Shown: piece after piece, positions 15,624 through 24,853 of the stretch
Layout: each line of letters opens with the position of its first letter
Numbering within the stretch: the first letter of the stretch is position 1
From: Chitinophagales bacterium
GTDB taxonomy: Bacteria; Bacteroidota; Bacteroidia; Chitinophagales; Chitinophagaceae
Assembly: GCA_015654595.1 (NCBI GenBank)
Contig: JAATGQ010000219.1
Span: 1 to 36,053, forward strand
DNA length: 36,053 nucleotides
Reading direction: 5' to 3'
Notes under the pieces: generated by a model
The model's database searches: none
What the model was told of the DNA's origin: nothing
Seen by the model: only the letters and a program-made list of their open reading frames with translations
Translations under genes and position numbers: made by a program

Positions 15624-15680
15624 CGGCGGTAATGACGACCCGACTGTAACATTCATTTATTCCTTAGCGTCCATAAAAAA

Positions 15681-15902
15681 ATGCAAACCATGAAATTAAA
15701 ACTCCTCTACACCCTCGGTCTGGTCCTCTGCGCGAGTACCTTCGGACTGTCGAATGAATGCTCGCAGCACGAGCACTCCAGGGCCGCCGCCGATTCCGCG
15801 CCCCGGATGACTGTACCGGTCCGAAAAGAAGAGGAAACCAAGACGCAGCCAGTGAAACAGCCGCTGTCTTCCTATCCGATCATCAGACTCTTATATATAT
15901 AA
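15681..15902 (+). CDS. Small secreted protein of unknown function
   Basis: A 73-residue product lies between the adaptor and the first ATPase, with 57- and 33-base gaps. The first 25 or so residues (MQTMKLKLLYTLGLVLCASTFG) look like a Sec signal peptide; an inner Met at 15690 is an equally good start. The rest is short, hydrophilic and Pro/Lys/Glu-rich, with a hydrophobic end (PIIRLLYI). There is no convincing lipobox. I do not recognise it. Its position inside the operon and its signal peptide argue for a real gene, but its size leaves doubt. Confidence 0.5.
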   Translation: MQTMKLKLLYTLGLVLCASTFGLSNECSQHEHSRAAADSAPRMTVPVRKEEETKTQPVKQPLSSYPIIRLLYI

Positions 15903-15935
15903 AAACAAACAAGAATCACCTAAACAGCTCATATC

Positions 15936-16613
15936 ATGATCAAGATCTCCGATCTCCAAAAGACCTACCGAACCGAAGAGGTCGAAACCATCGCGCTGAA
16001 CAAGCTCAGCTTCGAGGTTAAAGAAGGCGAATTCGTCTCTGTGATGGGACCTTCCGGATGTGGCAAATCCACTCTGTTGAATATTCTCGGTCTGCTAGAC
16101 GATCCCGATGGCGGCAGCTTCCTGTTCAATGGCACCGAAGTCGCACACTTCAACGAACGGAAAAGAGCAGATCTGCGTAAAAGGAATATAGGTTTCGTCT
16201 TCCAGTCCTTTAACCTGATCGATGAGCTGACGGTATTCGAAAACGTCGAACTGCCGCTGATCTATCTCGGCGTAAAAGGCCCCGAAAGAAAACAACGCGT
16301 TGAGGTGGTTCTCGACAAAATGCAGATCATGCACCGTCGCAATCACTACCCTCAACAACTCTCCGGTGGTCAGCAACAGCGTGTTGCCGTCGCCCGCGCC
16401 GTAGTCAATAACCCCAAGCTCATCCTTGCGGATGAACCTACCGGTAACCTCGACTCCTCCAACGGGAACGAAGTAATGCAACTGTTGACCGACCTCAACG
16501 AACAAGGTACCACCATCATCATGGTTACCCACTCCGAACACGATTCCCGTTATAGCCACCGGATCATCCGCATGCTGGATGGTCAGACGGTAACGGAAAA
16601 TATACTGATCTAA
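15936..16613 (+). CDS. MacB/LolD-type ABC transporter ATPase 1
   Basis: A 225-residue nucleotide-binding subunit. Walker A GPSGCGKS (38-45), Q-loop FVFQSFNLIDELTVFENV, signature LSGGQQQ (142-148), Walker B LILADE, D-loop NLDS and H-loop His are all intact. The DELTVFENVELPL region is typical of the MacB/LolD/FtsE branch, whose partners are FtsX-type permeases that act mechanically on periplasmic substrates. It is followed by a hairpin and then permease 1. It is expected to power permeases 1 and 2, encoded next to it. Confidence 0.93.
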   Translation: MIKISDLQKTYRTEEVETIALNKLSFEVKEGEFVSVMGPSGCGKSTLLNILGLLDDPDGGSFLFNGTEVAHFNERKRADLRKRNIGFVFQSFNLIDELTVFENVELPLIYLGVKGPERKQRVEVVLDKMQIMHRRNHYPQQLSGGQQQRVAVARAVVNNPKLILADEPTGNLDSSNGNEVMQLLTDLNEQGTTIIMVTHSEHDSRYSHRIIRMLDGQTVTENILI

Positions 16614-16627
16614 GCTGTTTATTATAA

Positions 16628-16655
16628 GACCGGGAGAACTTTGGCTCTCCTGGTC
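16628..16655 (+). other. Intercistronic hairpin between ATPase 1 and permease 1
   Basis: GACCgGGAGA and TCTCCtGGTC form a stem with one internal G-T opposition and an eight-base loop. There is no U-tract after it, so it is more likely an RNA-processing or stability element than a terminator. Confidence 0.5.
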
Positions 16656-16736
16656 CTATTGATCGTTGTCCATTTCCAACTTCAGCCGGCAGCCAACCTT
16701 CCTTTAATGGGTCAATAATGACCATAAAACATTCCT

Positions 16737-19172
16737 ATGTTTAGAAATTATCTAAAGATTGCGTTCCGCAGTCTGGCCCGGTACAAATTCATCTCCTTTA
16801 TAAACCTCTTTGGCCTCACCATCGGCCTGTCCTGCTGTCTGATCATCCTCACCTATCTTGTCAACGAGACCAGCTACGACAAGTTCAATAAGAAAGCAGA
16901 CCGTATTTACCGCATAACCCGCAGCTTTAACAACGACCAGGGCATCGTTTCCCTCCATCTCAGCGCCGTAGCCCCGCCGATTGCTCCGCTGATGCAAAAC
17001 GATTTTCGGGAAATCGAAAAAATTACCAGGCTCCTCCCCGCAGGAACGACGCCCGTCCGCTATGGCGACAAATTGTTCAACGAGCAGAATGTCGCGTTTG
17101 CTGACAGCAACCTGCTCGGGGTTTTCGATATCAAACTGCTGAAAGGTTCCCCTCGTACCGTGCTGTCAGAACCCTACACCGCCGCGATGACACCGGAAGC
17201 AGCCCACAGATATTTTGGTGATACTGATCCAATGGGTAAAGTGATCCGGCTGAACAACAGGATCAACGTCACGGTCACCGGCATCTTCTCTCCTCTTCCG
17301 CCAAACAGCCACTTTCATAGCCCGATCCTGTTGTCCTTTTCTACACTGGAAGATAGCACCATCGTGGGAAAAAGGGAATTGGAGAACGACTGGGGCGGCA
17401 ATGCTTTTTACACCTATCTGCTGCTCCCGGAAAAGTATAATGCCCGCAGCCTGGAAGCAAGGCTGCCGGCGTTTCTGGACAGGCATATGGCAGAACCTGG
17501 TACAGCCGCCAATAACATGCCCTCCCGATTCACAAAGCTCTACCTGCAGCCGCTGAAAGATATCCATCTGCGTTCCCATCTCGATGATGAATACGAGGAG
17601 AACGGCGACATCAACCGAGTCTATATTTTTAGCGCCATCGCGCTTTTTATCCTCATCATCGCTTGTATCAATTATATGAACCTGTCAACGGCGCGCTCCT
17701 CGCTTCGCGCCAAAGAGATCGGCATCCGCAAGGTTTCAGGGGCTCTCCGCACAGAGATCATCCTGCAATTCCTCAGCGAATCGACGCTGCTTTCCTACGT
17801 AGCCATGCTGCTGGCCCTGGGACTTACCTGGCTGACACTTCCCATGCTAAACAACCTGACAGGTTTAAATCTGTCTGCAGTCAGTCTTGCAAAACCATTG
17901 ATCATAACGCCATTAATACTCACGCCCCTGGCCGTTGGCATCCTTTCGGGACTCTATCCCGCCTTTATCCTTTCTTCCTTCCAGCCTTCCAAAGTATTAA
18001 AGGGGCTGTTCAAGGTCTCCGGCGGCAACCTCAGCCTGCGCAAAGCCCTGGTCGTCGTGCAATTCAGCGTATCCATCGTACTGCTGATCTCAACCGTAGT
18101 GATCTTCCGCCAACTACATTATATCCAGAATGCCTCTCTCGGATTCAATAAGGACCACATCCTTGTGATGAACTATAACGAAGGGCTGGATAAAAATTTC
18201 GAAGGCTTCCGAAACGCGCTGCTGGAAGACCCGCATGTCGTCTCCGCCGCTCTCAGCAGCCGTATTCCCAGCGGCAGACTGCTGGACTACCAGGACGCAG
18301 CAACCGAAAGCGGAGACTCTCTTCGTCCCATCAGCGCCAATATAAAATACCTGAAGGTCGACCAGGACTTTTTAAAAACCTATGGCATACCCATCCTCGC
18401 CGGCCGGGATTTCTCACGGCAATACGCCACCGATTCGACGGGCTTCGTGCTCAACGCAGCCGCCACCCGGGCTTTGGGATTGCCCCATCCGCAGGATCTG
18501 GTCGGAAAAAGTTTCCGATATGGCGACACCAAAGGAAGAGTCATCGGCATCATGGGCGATTTCAATTTCGAATCGATGCACCAGGCCATCCTCCCCATGA
18601 TCCTTGCCGTTCCAGGCGGCCAGAACAGCAGAAAATACAGCCATCTTTCGATAAAGATCGCGGGAAACGATGCAGCAGGCGCCATCGCCCATATAGAAGC
18701 GGTATGGAGAAGATATGTGCCGGAAATCCCCTTCGAATATAATTTCCTGGACGAGAAATTTGACCGGCTCTACCAGAGTGAACAAAGACAAGGATCACTG
18801 TTCACCACCTTCTCCGGTATCGCGATCTTTATCGCCTGCCTGGGTTTACTTGGTCTCTCCGCCTTCTCTATCTCCCAGCGGATAAAAGAGATTGGCGTAA
18901 GAAAAGTGCTCGGCGCCAGTACGAAACAGATCGTCCAGCTGCTGTCGGCAGATTTCCTGAAGCTGGTGGCCATCGCAGCCGCCATCGCCTGCCCCATCGG
19001 CTGGTTCCTGATGCATGGCTGGCTGCAGGATTTTGCGTACCGGACATCCATCTCCTGGTGGATCTTTCTGGCAGCAGGCGCATTGGCTGCCACAGTAGCC
19101 CTCATCACCATCAGCGTTCAGGCAGTCCGGGCCGCGATGTCTAACCCGGCAAAGAGCCTCAGAAGCGAATAA
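16737..19172 (+). CDS. MacB/FtsX-type ABC permease 1
   Basis: An 811-residue permease with two FtsX-like units. Each has a large extracytoplasmic MacB periplasmic core domain: about residues 45-260 after helix 1, and about 445-650 after the mid-protein helices. The cytoplasmic elbow motifs ARSSLRAKEIGIRKVSGA (near 320) and RIKEIGVRKVLGAS (near 720) are the conserved FtsX segments, and about eight membrane helices are present in total. The N-terminus MFRNYLKIAFRSLARYK is typical of this Bacteroidota family. It is 36 bases upstream of permease 2. Substrates of such systems include antibiotics, peptides and lipoproteins; none can be assigned here. Confidence 0.92.
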   Translation: MFRNYLKIAFRSLARYKFISFINLFGLTIGLSCCLIILTYLVNETSYDKFNKKADRIYRITRSFNNDQGIVSLHLSAVAPPIAPLMQNDFREIEKITRLLPAGTTPVRYGDKLFNEQNVAFADSNLLGVFDIKLLKGSPRTVLSEPYTAAMTPEAAHRYFGDTDPMGKVIRLNNRINVTVTGIFSPLPPNSHFHSPILLSFSTLEDSTIVGKRELENDWGGNAFYTYLLLPEKYNARSLEARLPAFLDRHMAEPGTAANNMPSRFTKLYLQPLKDIHLRSHLDDEYEENGDINRVYIFSAIALFILIIACINYMNLSTARSSLRAKEIGIRKVSGALRTEIILQFLSESTLLSYVAMLLALGLTWLTLPMLNNLTGLNLSAVSLAKPLIITPLILTPLAVGILSGLYPAFILSSFQPSKVLKGLFKVSGGNLSLRKALVVVQFSVSIVLLISTVVIFRQLHYIQNASLGFNKDHILVMNYNEGLDKNFEGFRNALLEDPHVVSAALSSRIPSGRLLDYQDAATESGDSLRPISANIKYLKVDQDFLKTYGIPILAGRDFSRQYATDSTGFVLNAAATRALGLPHPQDLVGKSFRYGDTKGRVIGIMGDFNFESMHQAILPMILAVPGGQNSRKYSHLSIKIAGNDAAGAIAHIEAVWRRYVPEIPFEYNFLDEKFDRLYQSEQRQGSLFTTFSGIAIFIACLGLLGLSAFSISQRIKEIGVRKVLGASTKQIVQLLSADFLKLVAIAAAIACPIGWFLMHGWLQDFAYRTSISWWIFLAAGALAATVALITISVQAVRAAMSNPAKSLRSE

Positions 19173-19208
19173 CCGATCAACCTTTAATCGAATAGACTAT
19201 ATTAAATT

Positions 19209-21593
19209 ATGAAAGCGTCCCTCAAACTCGCCTTACGTCACTTTAAGCAATACCCGGCCTTTTCCCTGATCAACCTGGGAGGACTAGCCATCGGTATCGC
19301 CGCCTCATTCATCCTCTTGATCTATTCTCAACGGGAACTGAGCACCGACAAAAACTTCAAAGACGCGGACAAGATTGCAAGGATCGGGACCAACTTTTTT
19401 AATATGGGGCCATTCGCCGCCAGCCAGGCAATGCTTTCCGACGTCGCCCGGCAATCCTGTAAAGACGTAGCAGCAGCCACCGCCATCGATGTAGAGCGGT
19501 CAATACCCGTTCGCCTGAACAGGCAGGACAGGGCATTTACAGGGATTCAAGCCTATGATATCGATTCTTCTTTTTTCTCTGTCTTTTCCTATACCGCAGT
19601 AAAAGGCAGCATCCCGGACAAAGGTCTTCAACCCGGACAGGTCATCCTTTCGGAAGCAAATGCCAGACGCTTTTTTGGCAGCCAGGATCCGATCGGGAAA
19701 ACCCTGCTGATCGGGAAAACAATGACGCCCTGCACCGTCGTTGCCGTACTGGAGCAATCTTTTGAAAAATCGCACCTGGACGCGCAATTGCTGATGGCCC
19801 GGACACCAAACGCCTCCGCAAACCTGGGCAACTGGCAATCCATTGACCTTTATAATTATGTCAAACTAAAACCGCAGGGCTCTTTAGCAGGCCTGCACAG
19901 CTGGCTCGAAGAGCTTCGCCGGAGGGTAGTCTATCCTTCGATCCAGACATCCGACAATTATACAACCTGGGCCAACAGCCCCACAACGGTATCCTTTATC
20001 GTACAACCGCTGAAAGAGATCTATTTCAGCAATGACGTAAAATTTGACATCAGCCCCGGCGGTAACCTCACTCAGGTAAAACTGCTCGGCGGGATCAGTC
20101 TGCTGCTCATCCTGCTGTCTATCGTCAACTATATCAACCTGGTCACCGCAAGATCTTCGGTCCGCGCCAAAGAGATCGGAATGAAAAAGACCTTCGGCGC
20201 TTCCCGCAGACAGCTTATTGCGCAGATCTTACAGGAATCAGTCATCTTCAGCGCTTTGGCAATGCTGTTAGCCTGCGGTCTGATCCAGGCCATCCTTTTT
20301 TTATATCAGTATTCTACCGGGGCAGAACTGACAGGACCTATTCCCTTCCTTTCGGCCAATTATATCTGGCTGGCGCTGTTTTCCCTGCTGGTTGGTTTCC
20401 TGGCAGGCGCCTATCCCGCCCTGTATCTCACGGGCATGGGCAATCCGCTTGTCATCCGCAGCACATCAGGCAGCGGGAAAAACAACGCCCGCATCCGCAA
20501 TGGGCTGGTCGTTCTGCAATTCGTCATCGCCACAGGCCTGCTCTTTGTATCCTTTGTCGTATACAGCCAGCTGCAGTATATGAAAAACAAAGACAAAGGC
20601 TTTCGTTCCGAGGGCCTGCTGCTGGTAGAAAACATCGATTCGCTGAAAGAGAGAGTACGGGCCTTTCAAAAACTGGTCGAAACGCAGGCACAAGTCGTCG
20701 CAACCAGCTTCTGTCAAAGAACGCCGGGCGGCGCCTCGATCTCTATGGGTACGTATAAGACCTCGGCCATGCCCCAGTTCATGACCATCCAGGAATTCCC
20801 CGTCGACGATCGCTATATCGAAACGATGGGAATGCACCTCATGGCCGGCCGGAACTTCCAGAAAGATCTGCTGTCCGATACCAACTCACTTATCCTGAAC
20901 GAATCCGCCGTCGCCGCGCTCGGTCTCTTTGACCCGGTAGGCAAACTGATCAACGGCGCCCAGCGCGTGATCGGTGTCGTAAAGGATTTCAACTATTCCT
21001 CCTTTCACGAAAAGATAGGCCCTGCAATCCTTAAATACTCGACGGGCGGAAGAAGATCAGCGACGCTGGCCATCCGCCTCCGCGGCGGCAATACGACAGC
21101 CTTTATCAACTGGCTGCAAAAAACCGGTAAAGAGTTTATGCCCGACGATCCGTTGAGGATCGTTTTCCTCGACGATAACTTCGCCCGGCTGTCCAGAAAA
21201 GAAGAACTGCTCGGAAAGACCATCACCTTCTTTACGATCCTGGCCATTTCCCTGGCAACACTGGGACTCATCGGTCTTACCTTATTTACGATCGAACGAC
21301 GGACAAAAGAGATCGGCATCCGAAAAGTACTGGGAGCAGACAGGCTCAGCATCCTTAGACTGGTGTCAAAAGATTTTATCCGTCTTGCCCTGATCGCCTC
21401 GCTGATCGCATTGCCGACCAGCTGGTGGCTGATCAACCGATGGCTGAACAACTTCGCCTACCGGATACGAGTGGGTGCGGGACTCTTTATGACGACGGAA
21501 GCGCTGATCCTGGCACTTGCCTTTGTAGTGATTGCCCTGCTGACACTTAAGACATTGGCCGCAGACCCGGTAAAGAATCTCCGCTCTGAATAG
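19209..21593 (+). CDS. MacB/FtsX-type ABC permease 2
   Basis: A 794-residue paralogue of permease 1, with the same plan: N-terminal helix in MKASLKLALRHFKQYPAF, periplasmic core domain, helices with ARSSVRAKEIGMKKTFGA, a second periplasmic domain, and a C-terminal FtsX unit with RTKEIGIRKVLGAD. It ends in AADPVKNLRSE, the shared C-terminal signature of these proteins. Permeases 1 and 2 may form a heterodimer, since they are adjacent and both follow ATPase 1. The next gene is separated by promoter module B. Confidence 0.92.
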   Translation: MKASLKLALRHFKQYPAFSLINLGGLAIGIAASFILLIYSQRELSTDKNFKDADKIARIGTNFFNMGPFAASQAMLSDVARQSCKDVAAATAIDVERSIPVRLNRQDRAFTGIQAYDIDSSFFSVFSYTAVKGSIPDKGLQPGQVILSEANARRFFGSQDPIGKTLLIGKTMTPCTVVAVLEQSFEKSHLDAQLLMARTPNASANLGNWQSIDLYNYVKLKPQGSLAGLHSWLEELRRRVVYPSIQTSDNYTTWANSPTTVSFIVQPLKEIYFSNDVKFDISPGGNLTQVKLLGGISLLLILLSIVNYINLVTARSSVRAKEIGMKKTFGASRRQLIAQILQESVIFSALAMLLACGLIQAILFLYQYSTGAELTGPIPFLSANYIWLALFSLLVGFLAGAYPALYLTGMGNPLVIRSTSGSGKNNARIRNGLVVLQFVIATGLLFVSFVVYSQLQYMKNKDKGFRSEGLLLVENIDSLKERVRAFQKLVETQAQVVATSFCQRTPGGASISMGTYKTSAMPQFMTIQEFPVDDRYIETMGMHLMAGRNFQKDLLSDTNSLILNESAVAALGLFDPVGKLINGAQRVIGVVKDFNYSSFHEKIGPAILKYSTGGRRSATLAIRLRGGNTTAFINWLQKTGKEFMPDDPLRIVFLDDNFARLSRKEELLGKTITFFTILAISLATLGLIGLTLFTIERRTKEIGIRKVLGADRLSILRLVSKDFIRLALIASLIALPTSWWLINRWLNNFAYRIRVGAGLFMTTEALILALAFVVIALLTLKTLAADPVKNLRSE

Positions 21594-21600
21594 ATAATCC

Positions 21601-21704
21601 TGTATCGAAACCGGACAGTTCTTGTATCAAAAACGGACTGCAAATGGCGCAATACGTTCATAACAAACTAAATCACAACGTTTTGCATACTGGCATACGA
21701 TTGA
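21601..21704 (+). promoter_or_regulatory. Enhancer-promoter module B of the efflux locus
   Basis: TGTATCRAAANCGGAC occurs at 21601 and again at 21623, a 22-base period. AAATCACA follows at 21670 and CTGGCATACGATTGA at 21690. Compared with module A, 34 of the first 39 bases agree, and the distance from the first repeat to CTGGCAT is 89 versus 91 bases. It lies between permeases 2 and 3, so permease 3, ATPase 2 and the TolC-type gene probably form a second unit under the same control. Confidence 0.55.
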
Positions 21705-21728
21705 AAGGAAGAGGTAAACCCAACAACA

Positions 21729-24149
21729 ATGATCAAAACGTATTTTACGATGGCCTTTCGTGCGTTCCGGCGCCAGAAAGCATTCTCGCTGATCAATATC
21801 TTAAGCCTTGCGATAGGGATCAGCGCAGCCCTCGTGATCTACCTGGTCGTTCAATACGACTATAGCTTTGATCGTTGGGAAAAAAATGGCCCCCTGACCT
21901 ACCGCATCGTTTCAGAGCAGGATTTTTCCGTTAACCCGATGTATATGGGAGGCGTGCCGGAGCCGCTCACCAGCGCGGTCCGTAAGGATCTGGCAGGAAT
22001 AGCAGAAGCCACGCATTTTTATACCTTCGGGCTCAGCAATGCAGTCATACCGGGTCCGCATCCTGTCCCTATAAAGGTTAATGGAAAGAATATCTTCGTC
22101 GACAGCCAGTACTTCCGCGCCTTTGACGACTATCAGTGGCTGGCCGGTTCGGATGCACAACTTTCACAACCATCCCGCGTCGTACTCTGCGAGAGCCGGG
22201 CAAAGATCTACTTTCCGGGACTCACACCGGAACAGACGATCGGCAGGGTCATCGTTTACCAGGATAGCATTCCCTGCACCGTTGCAGGCGTGGTAAAAGA
22301 CCCTTCACACAATACGGAACTCAATTTTGACGAATTTGTTTCGCTTCCGACCATGGGATATTCTGGTTTTAAAGACATGTACACAAAACCAACCTGGGGC
22401 GCTACGACATCGAACTCTCAGTGCTTTATCCGCCTTATACCAGGCATAAAGCCTGAGCAGCTGGAGCAAGGTCTGGTTACCCTTCGAAAAAAATATCAGC
22501 CATCGGATACGCTTACCAGTTACCACCTGCAATCTTTGGCGGATCTTCATTTTACCTCTCCCTATAACAGCCTGAACAACCGCCAGGCCAGCAGAGCGAC
22601 TTTAAAGAATCTGATCATGCTGGCAGCTTTCCTGGTCCTGCTGGGCTGTGTCAATTTTATTAATCTGACAACAGCGCAGGCGGGGCAAAGAGCAAAAGAG
22701 ATCGGCATCCGTAAGACCATGGGCGGAACGCTTCGCCAATTGAGGGGACAATTCCTCACAGAAGCCATCCTGCTAACCTCCGTCAGCGGGATAGTATCAT
22801 TGCTGGTCACTCCGCTGCTGCTGCGTCTTTTCTCTGCTTATCTCCCTGCAGAGATGCACGTCAGGATATTTCACCGGCCCGACCTGTTGATCTTTCTTGC
22901 CCTGTTGATCCTGGTCATCGGTTGCCTGGCAGGCTTTTATCCGGCATTGGTGCTCTCTTCCTTCAACCCTGTACAGGCCCTGAAGAACCAGTCTTTGTCT
23001 ATAAAGACAACGACCCGCCAGGCCTTGCTGCGCAAAAGCCTCATGGTATTTCAATTCATGACCGCACAGATCTTTGTGATCGGCGCATTCCTGATCAGCA
23101 ACCAGATAAGCTTCTCCATCGACTCGGATCTTGGCTTTAAAAAAGACGCTATTATCGATTTCTCCATTCCCTATTCGATAACAAAGGATGATCAGGCGAC
23201 AAGAGATCAGCTCGGGGAAAGGCTGCGGCATCTTCCTGGCATCGCAGGCGTATCCGTAGCAAGCGAACCGCCCTCCTACGCGAACGGGTGGTCGGCAATG
23301 AGCACTACGTATTTTGACGGGAAGAAGAACATCGATATCAATGCTCACATAAAACCAGTCGACACCGCCTATTGCCGCCTCTTTGGACTAAAAGTGCTGG
23401 CAGGAACTTATATAATACCAGCAGACTCTCAGCAGCAGGTGATCATCAACGAAACCCTGATGCACATGATGAACATCAAAGAACCGCAGCAGGCGATCGG
23501 AAAGACGTTTGGCAACAATCACGTTGCCGGCGTGGTAGCCGACTTTCGGAACAATTCCACCCACAACGCGATCGACCCTATTTTCCTGAGAGCCGACGCG
23601 AAGAACCGGTGGGCCTTTCACATCGAACTGGTCAAGAAGCCATCCGCCTGGCCCGCAATCATAAAACAGATCGAGGCAGCCTATAAGGAGACTTATGCTG
23701 ACGCTTCTTTCTCCTATACCTTTTTTGACGAGTCCATCGCGAAAATGTATGACTACGATGTAAAAGTGCTCCACCTGGTCTGGTGGGCAATGGCCATCAG
23801 CACGTTTATAAGCAGCATCGGCCTGCTGGGACTCGTTACCTGGTCGATCCGTACGCGGACAAAAGAGATCGGCATCAGAAAGGTATTGGGAGCCACAATG
23901 ACAAACCTTGTTGCCATCTTATCAAAAGAATTCGTAAAATTGATTGTCATAGCCTTCCTGATCGCTATTCCGCTGGCCTGGTGGCTGACGGTAAAATGGC
24001 TGGAGGATTTCGCCTACCGGGCGCCCTTTAAATGGTGGATATTCCCCGTCAGCGGCCTGGCGATGACGGCAGCAGCAATGCTCCTCCTAAGCCTGCGAAC
24101 GATCAAAGCAGCAATGGCCAACCCGATAGACAGCCTGCGAACGGAATAA
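21729..24149 (+). CDS. MacB/FtsX-type ABC permease 3
   Basis: An 806-residue permease of the same family as the two upstream, but less similar in its periplasmic domains. Elbow motifs AGQRAKEIGIRKTMGG (near 325) and RTKEIGIRKVLGA (near 720) are present, and it ends in AMANPIDSLRTE. The start at 21729 (MIKTYFTMAFRAFRRQKAF) is preceded by promoter module B. It is followed after 32 bases by ATPase 2, so the two probably work together. Three full-length permeases with two ATPases and a single adaptor is an unusual set. Confidence 0.92.
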   Translation: MIKTYFTMAFRAFRRQKAFSLINILSLAIGISAALVIYLVVQYDYSFDRWEKNGPLTYRIVSEQDFSVNPMYMGGVPEPLTSAVRKDLAGIAEATHFYTFGLSNAVIPGPHPVPIKVNGKNIFVDSQYFRAFDDYQWLAGSDAQLSQPSRVVLCESRAKIYFPGLTPEQTIGRVIVYQDSIPCTVAGVVKDPSHNTELNFDEFVSLPTMGYSGFKDMYTKPTWGATTSNSQCFIRLIPGIKPEQLEQGLVTLRKKYQPSDTLTSYHLQSLADLHFTSPYNSLNNRQASRATLKNLIMLAAFLVLLGCVNFINLTTAQAGQRAKEIGIRKTMGGTLRQLRGQFLTEAILLTSVSGIVSLLVTPLLLRLFSAYLPAEMHVRIFHRPDLLIFLALLILVIGCLAGFYPALVLSSFNPVQALKNQSLSIKTTTRQALLRKSLMVFQFMTAQIFVIGAFLISNQISFSIDSDLGFKKDAIIDFSIPYSITKDDQATRDQLGERLRHLPGIAGVSVASEPPSYANGWSAMSTTYFDGKKNIDINAHIKPVDTAYCRLFGLKVLAGTYIIPADSQQQVIINETLMHMMNIKEPQQAIGKTFGNNHVAGVVADFRNNSTHNAIDPIFLRADAKNRWAFHIELVKKPSAWPAIIKQIEAAYKETYADASFSYTFFDESIAKMYDYDVKVLHLVWWAMAISTFISSIGLLGLVTWSIRTRTKEIGIRKVLGATMTNLVAILSKEFVKLIVIAFLIAIPLAWWLTVKWLEDFAYRAPFKWWIFPVSGLAMTAAAMLLLSLRTIKAAMANPIDSLRTE

Positions 24150-24181
24150 TAATAATTGTAACACACGCTAATCAAACAAAA

Positions 24182-24850
24182 ATGATAGAACTCAAGCGCA
24201 TCTCTAAATGGGTCAATGTTGGCGGAAAGCCCAATTTCATTTTGAAAGATATCAATCTGGAGATAAAAGAAGGGGAATTCGTATCCATTATGGGACCATC
24301 CGGCTCGGGTAAATCCAGCCTTTTGAATATCATCGGTATGCTGGACGATTCTTCCGAAGGTGAATATTTCTTCCTTGGAAACGCAGTCCATTCATTAAAG
24401 GAAAAACAACGTTCCAATCTCTATAAGCAATACATCGGTTTTGTGTTCCAGGCTTATCACCTGATCGACGAACTGACCGTCTACGAAAACATCGAGACGC
24501 CGCTGATCTATCAGAACATCAAGGGTTCTGAACGTCAGGCCATGGTAGCGGACATCCTCGACCGGTTCCAGATCGTCGGCAAAAAAGACCTCTTTCCTAC
24601 GCAGCTATCGGGTGGACAACAACAACTCGTCGGGATCGCCCGCGCACTGATCGCCAAACCAAAACTACTGCTGGCAGACGAACCGACCGGAAACCTCAAC
24701 TCCCGTCAGGGAGAAGAGATCATGGATCTCTTTAAGCAGCTGAATAACGAAGGCGTCACGATCATCCAGGTCACGCACTCTGAAAAGAACGCCGGCTATG
24801 GTTCCCGAATCATCAACCTGCTGGACGGCAGAATAGAAAACAGCAATTAA
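24182..24850 (+). CDS. MacB/LolD-type ABC transporter ATPase 2
   Basis: A 222-residue ATPase of the MacB/LolD branch. Walker A GPSGSGKS (38-45), Q-loop VFQAYHLIDELTVYENI, signature LSGGQQQ (142-148) and Walker B LLLADE are intact. The D-loop reads NLNS (Asn173) where ATPase 1 and most relatives have NLDS. I chose the ATG at 24182; a frame open to 24032 overlaps permease 3 and lacks family similarity. It is close to ATPase 1 in sequence but clearly separate. It ends four bases before the TolC-type gene, so they are probably co-translated. Confidence 0.92.
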   Translation: MIELKRISKWVNVGGKPNFILKDINLEIKEGEFVSIMGPSGSGKSSLLNIIGMLDDSSEGEYFFLGNAVHSLKEKQRSNLYKQYIGFVFQAYHLIDELTVYENIETPLIYQNIKGSERQAMVADILDRFQIVGKKDLFPTQLSGGQQQLVGIARALIAKPKLLLADEPTGNLNSRQGEEIMDLFKQLNNEGVTIIQVTHSEKNAGYGSRIINLLDGRIENSN

Positions 24851-24853
24851 TCC

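Noticed and set aside
22797..23348. A 183-codon minus-strand frame within permease 3
   Set aside because: It is antisense to a well-defined FtsX-type permease and has no family features.
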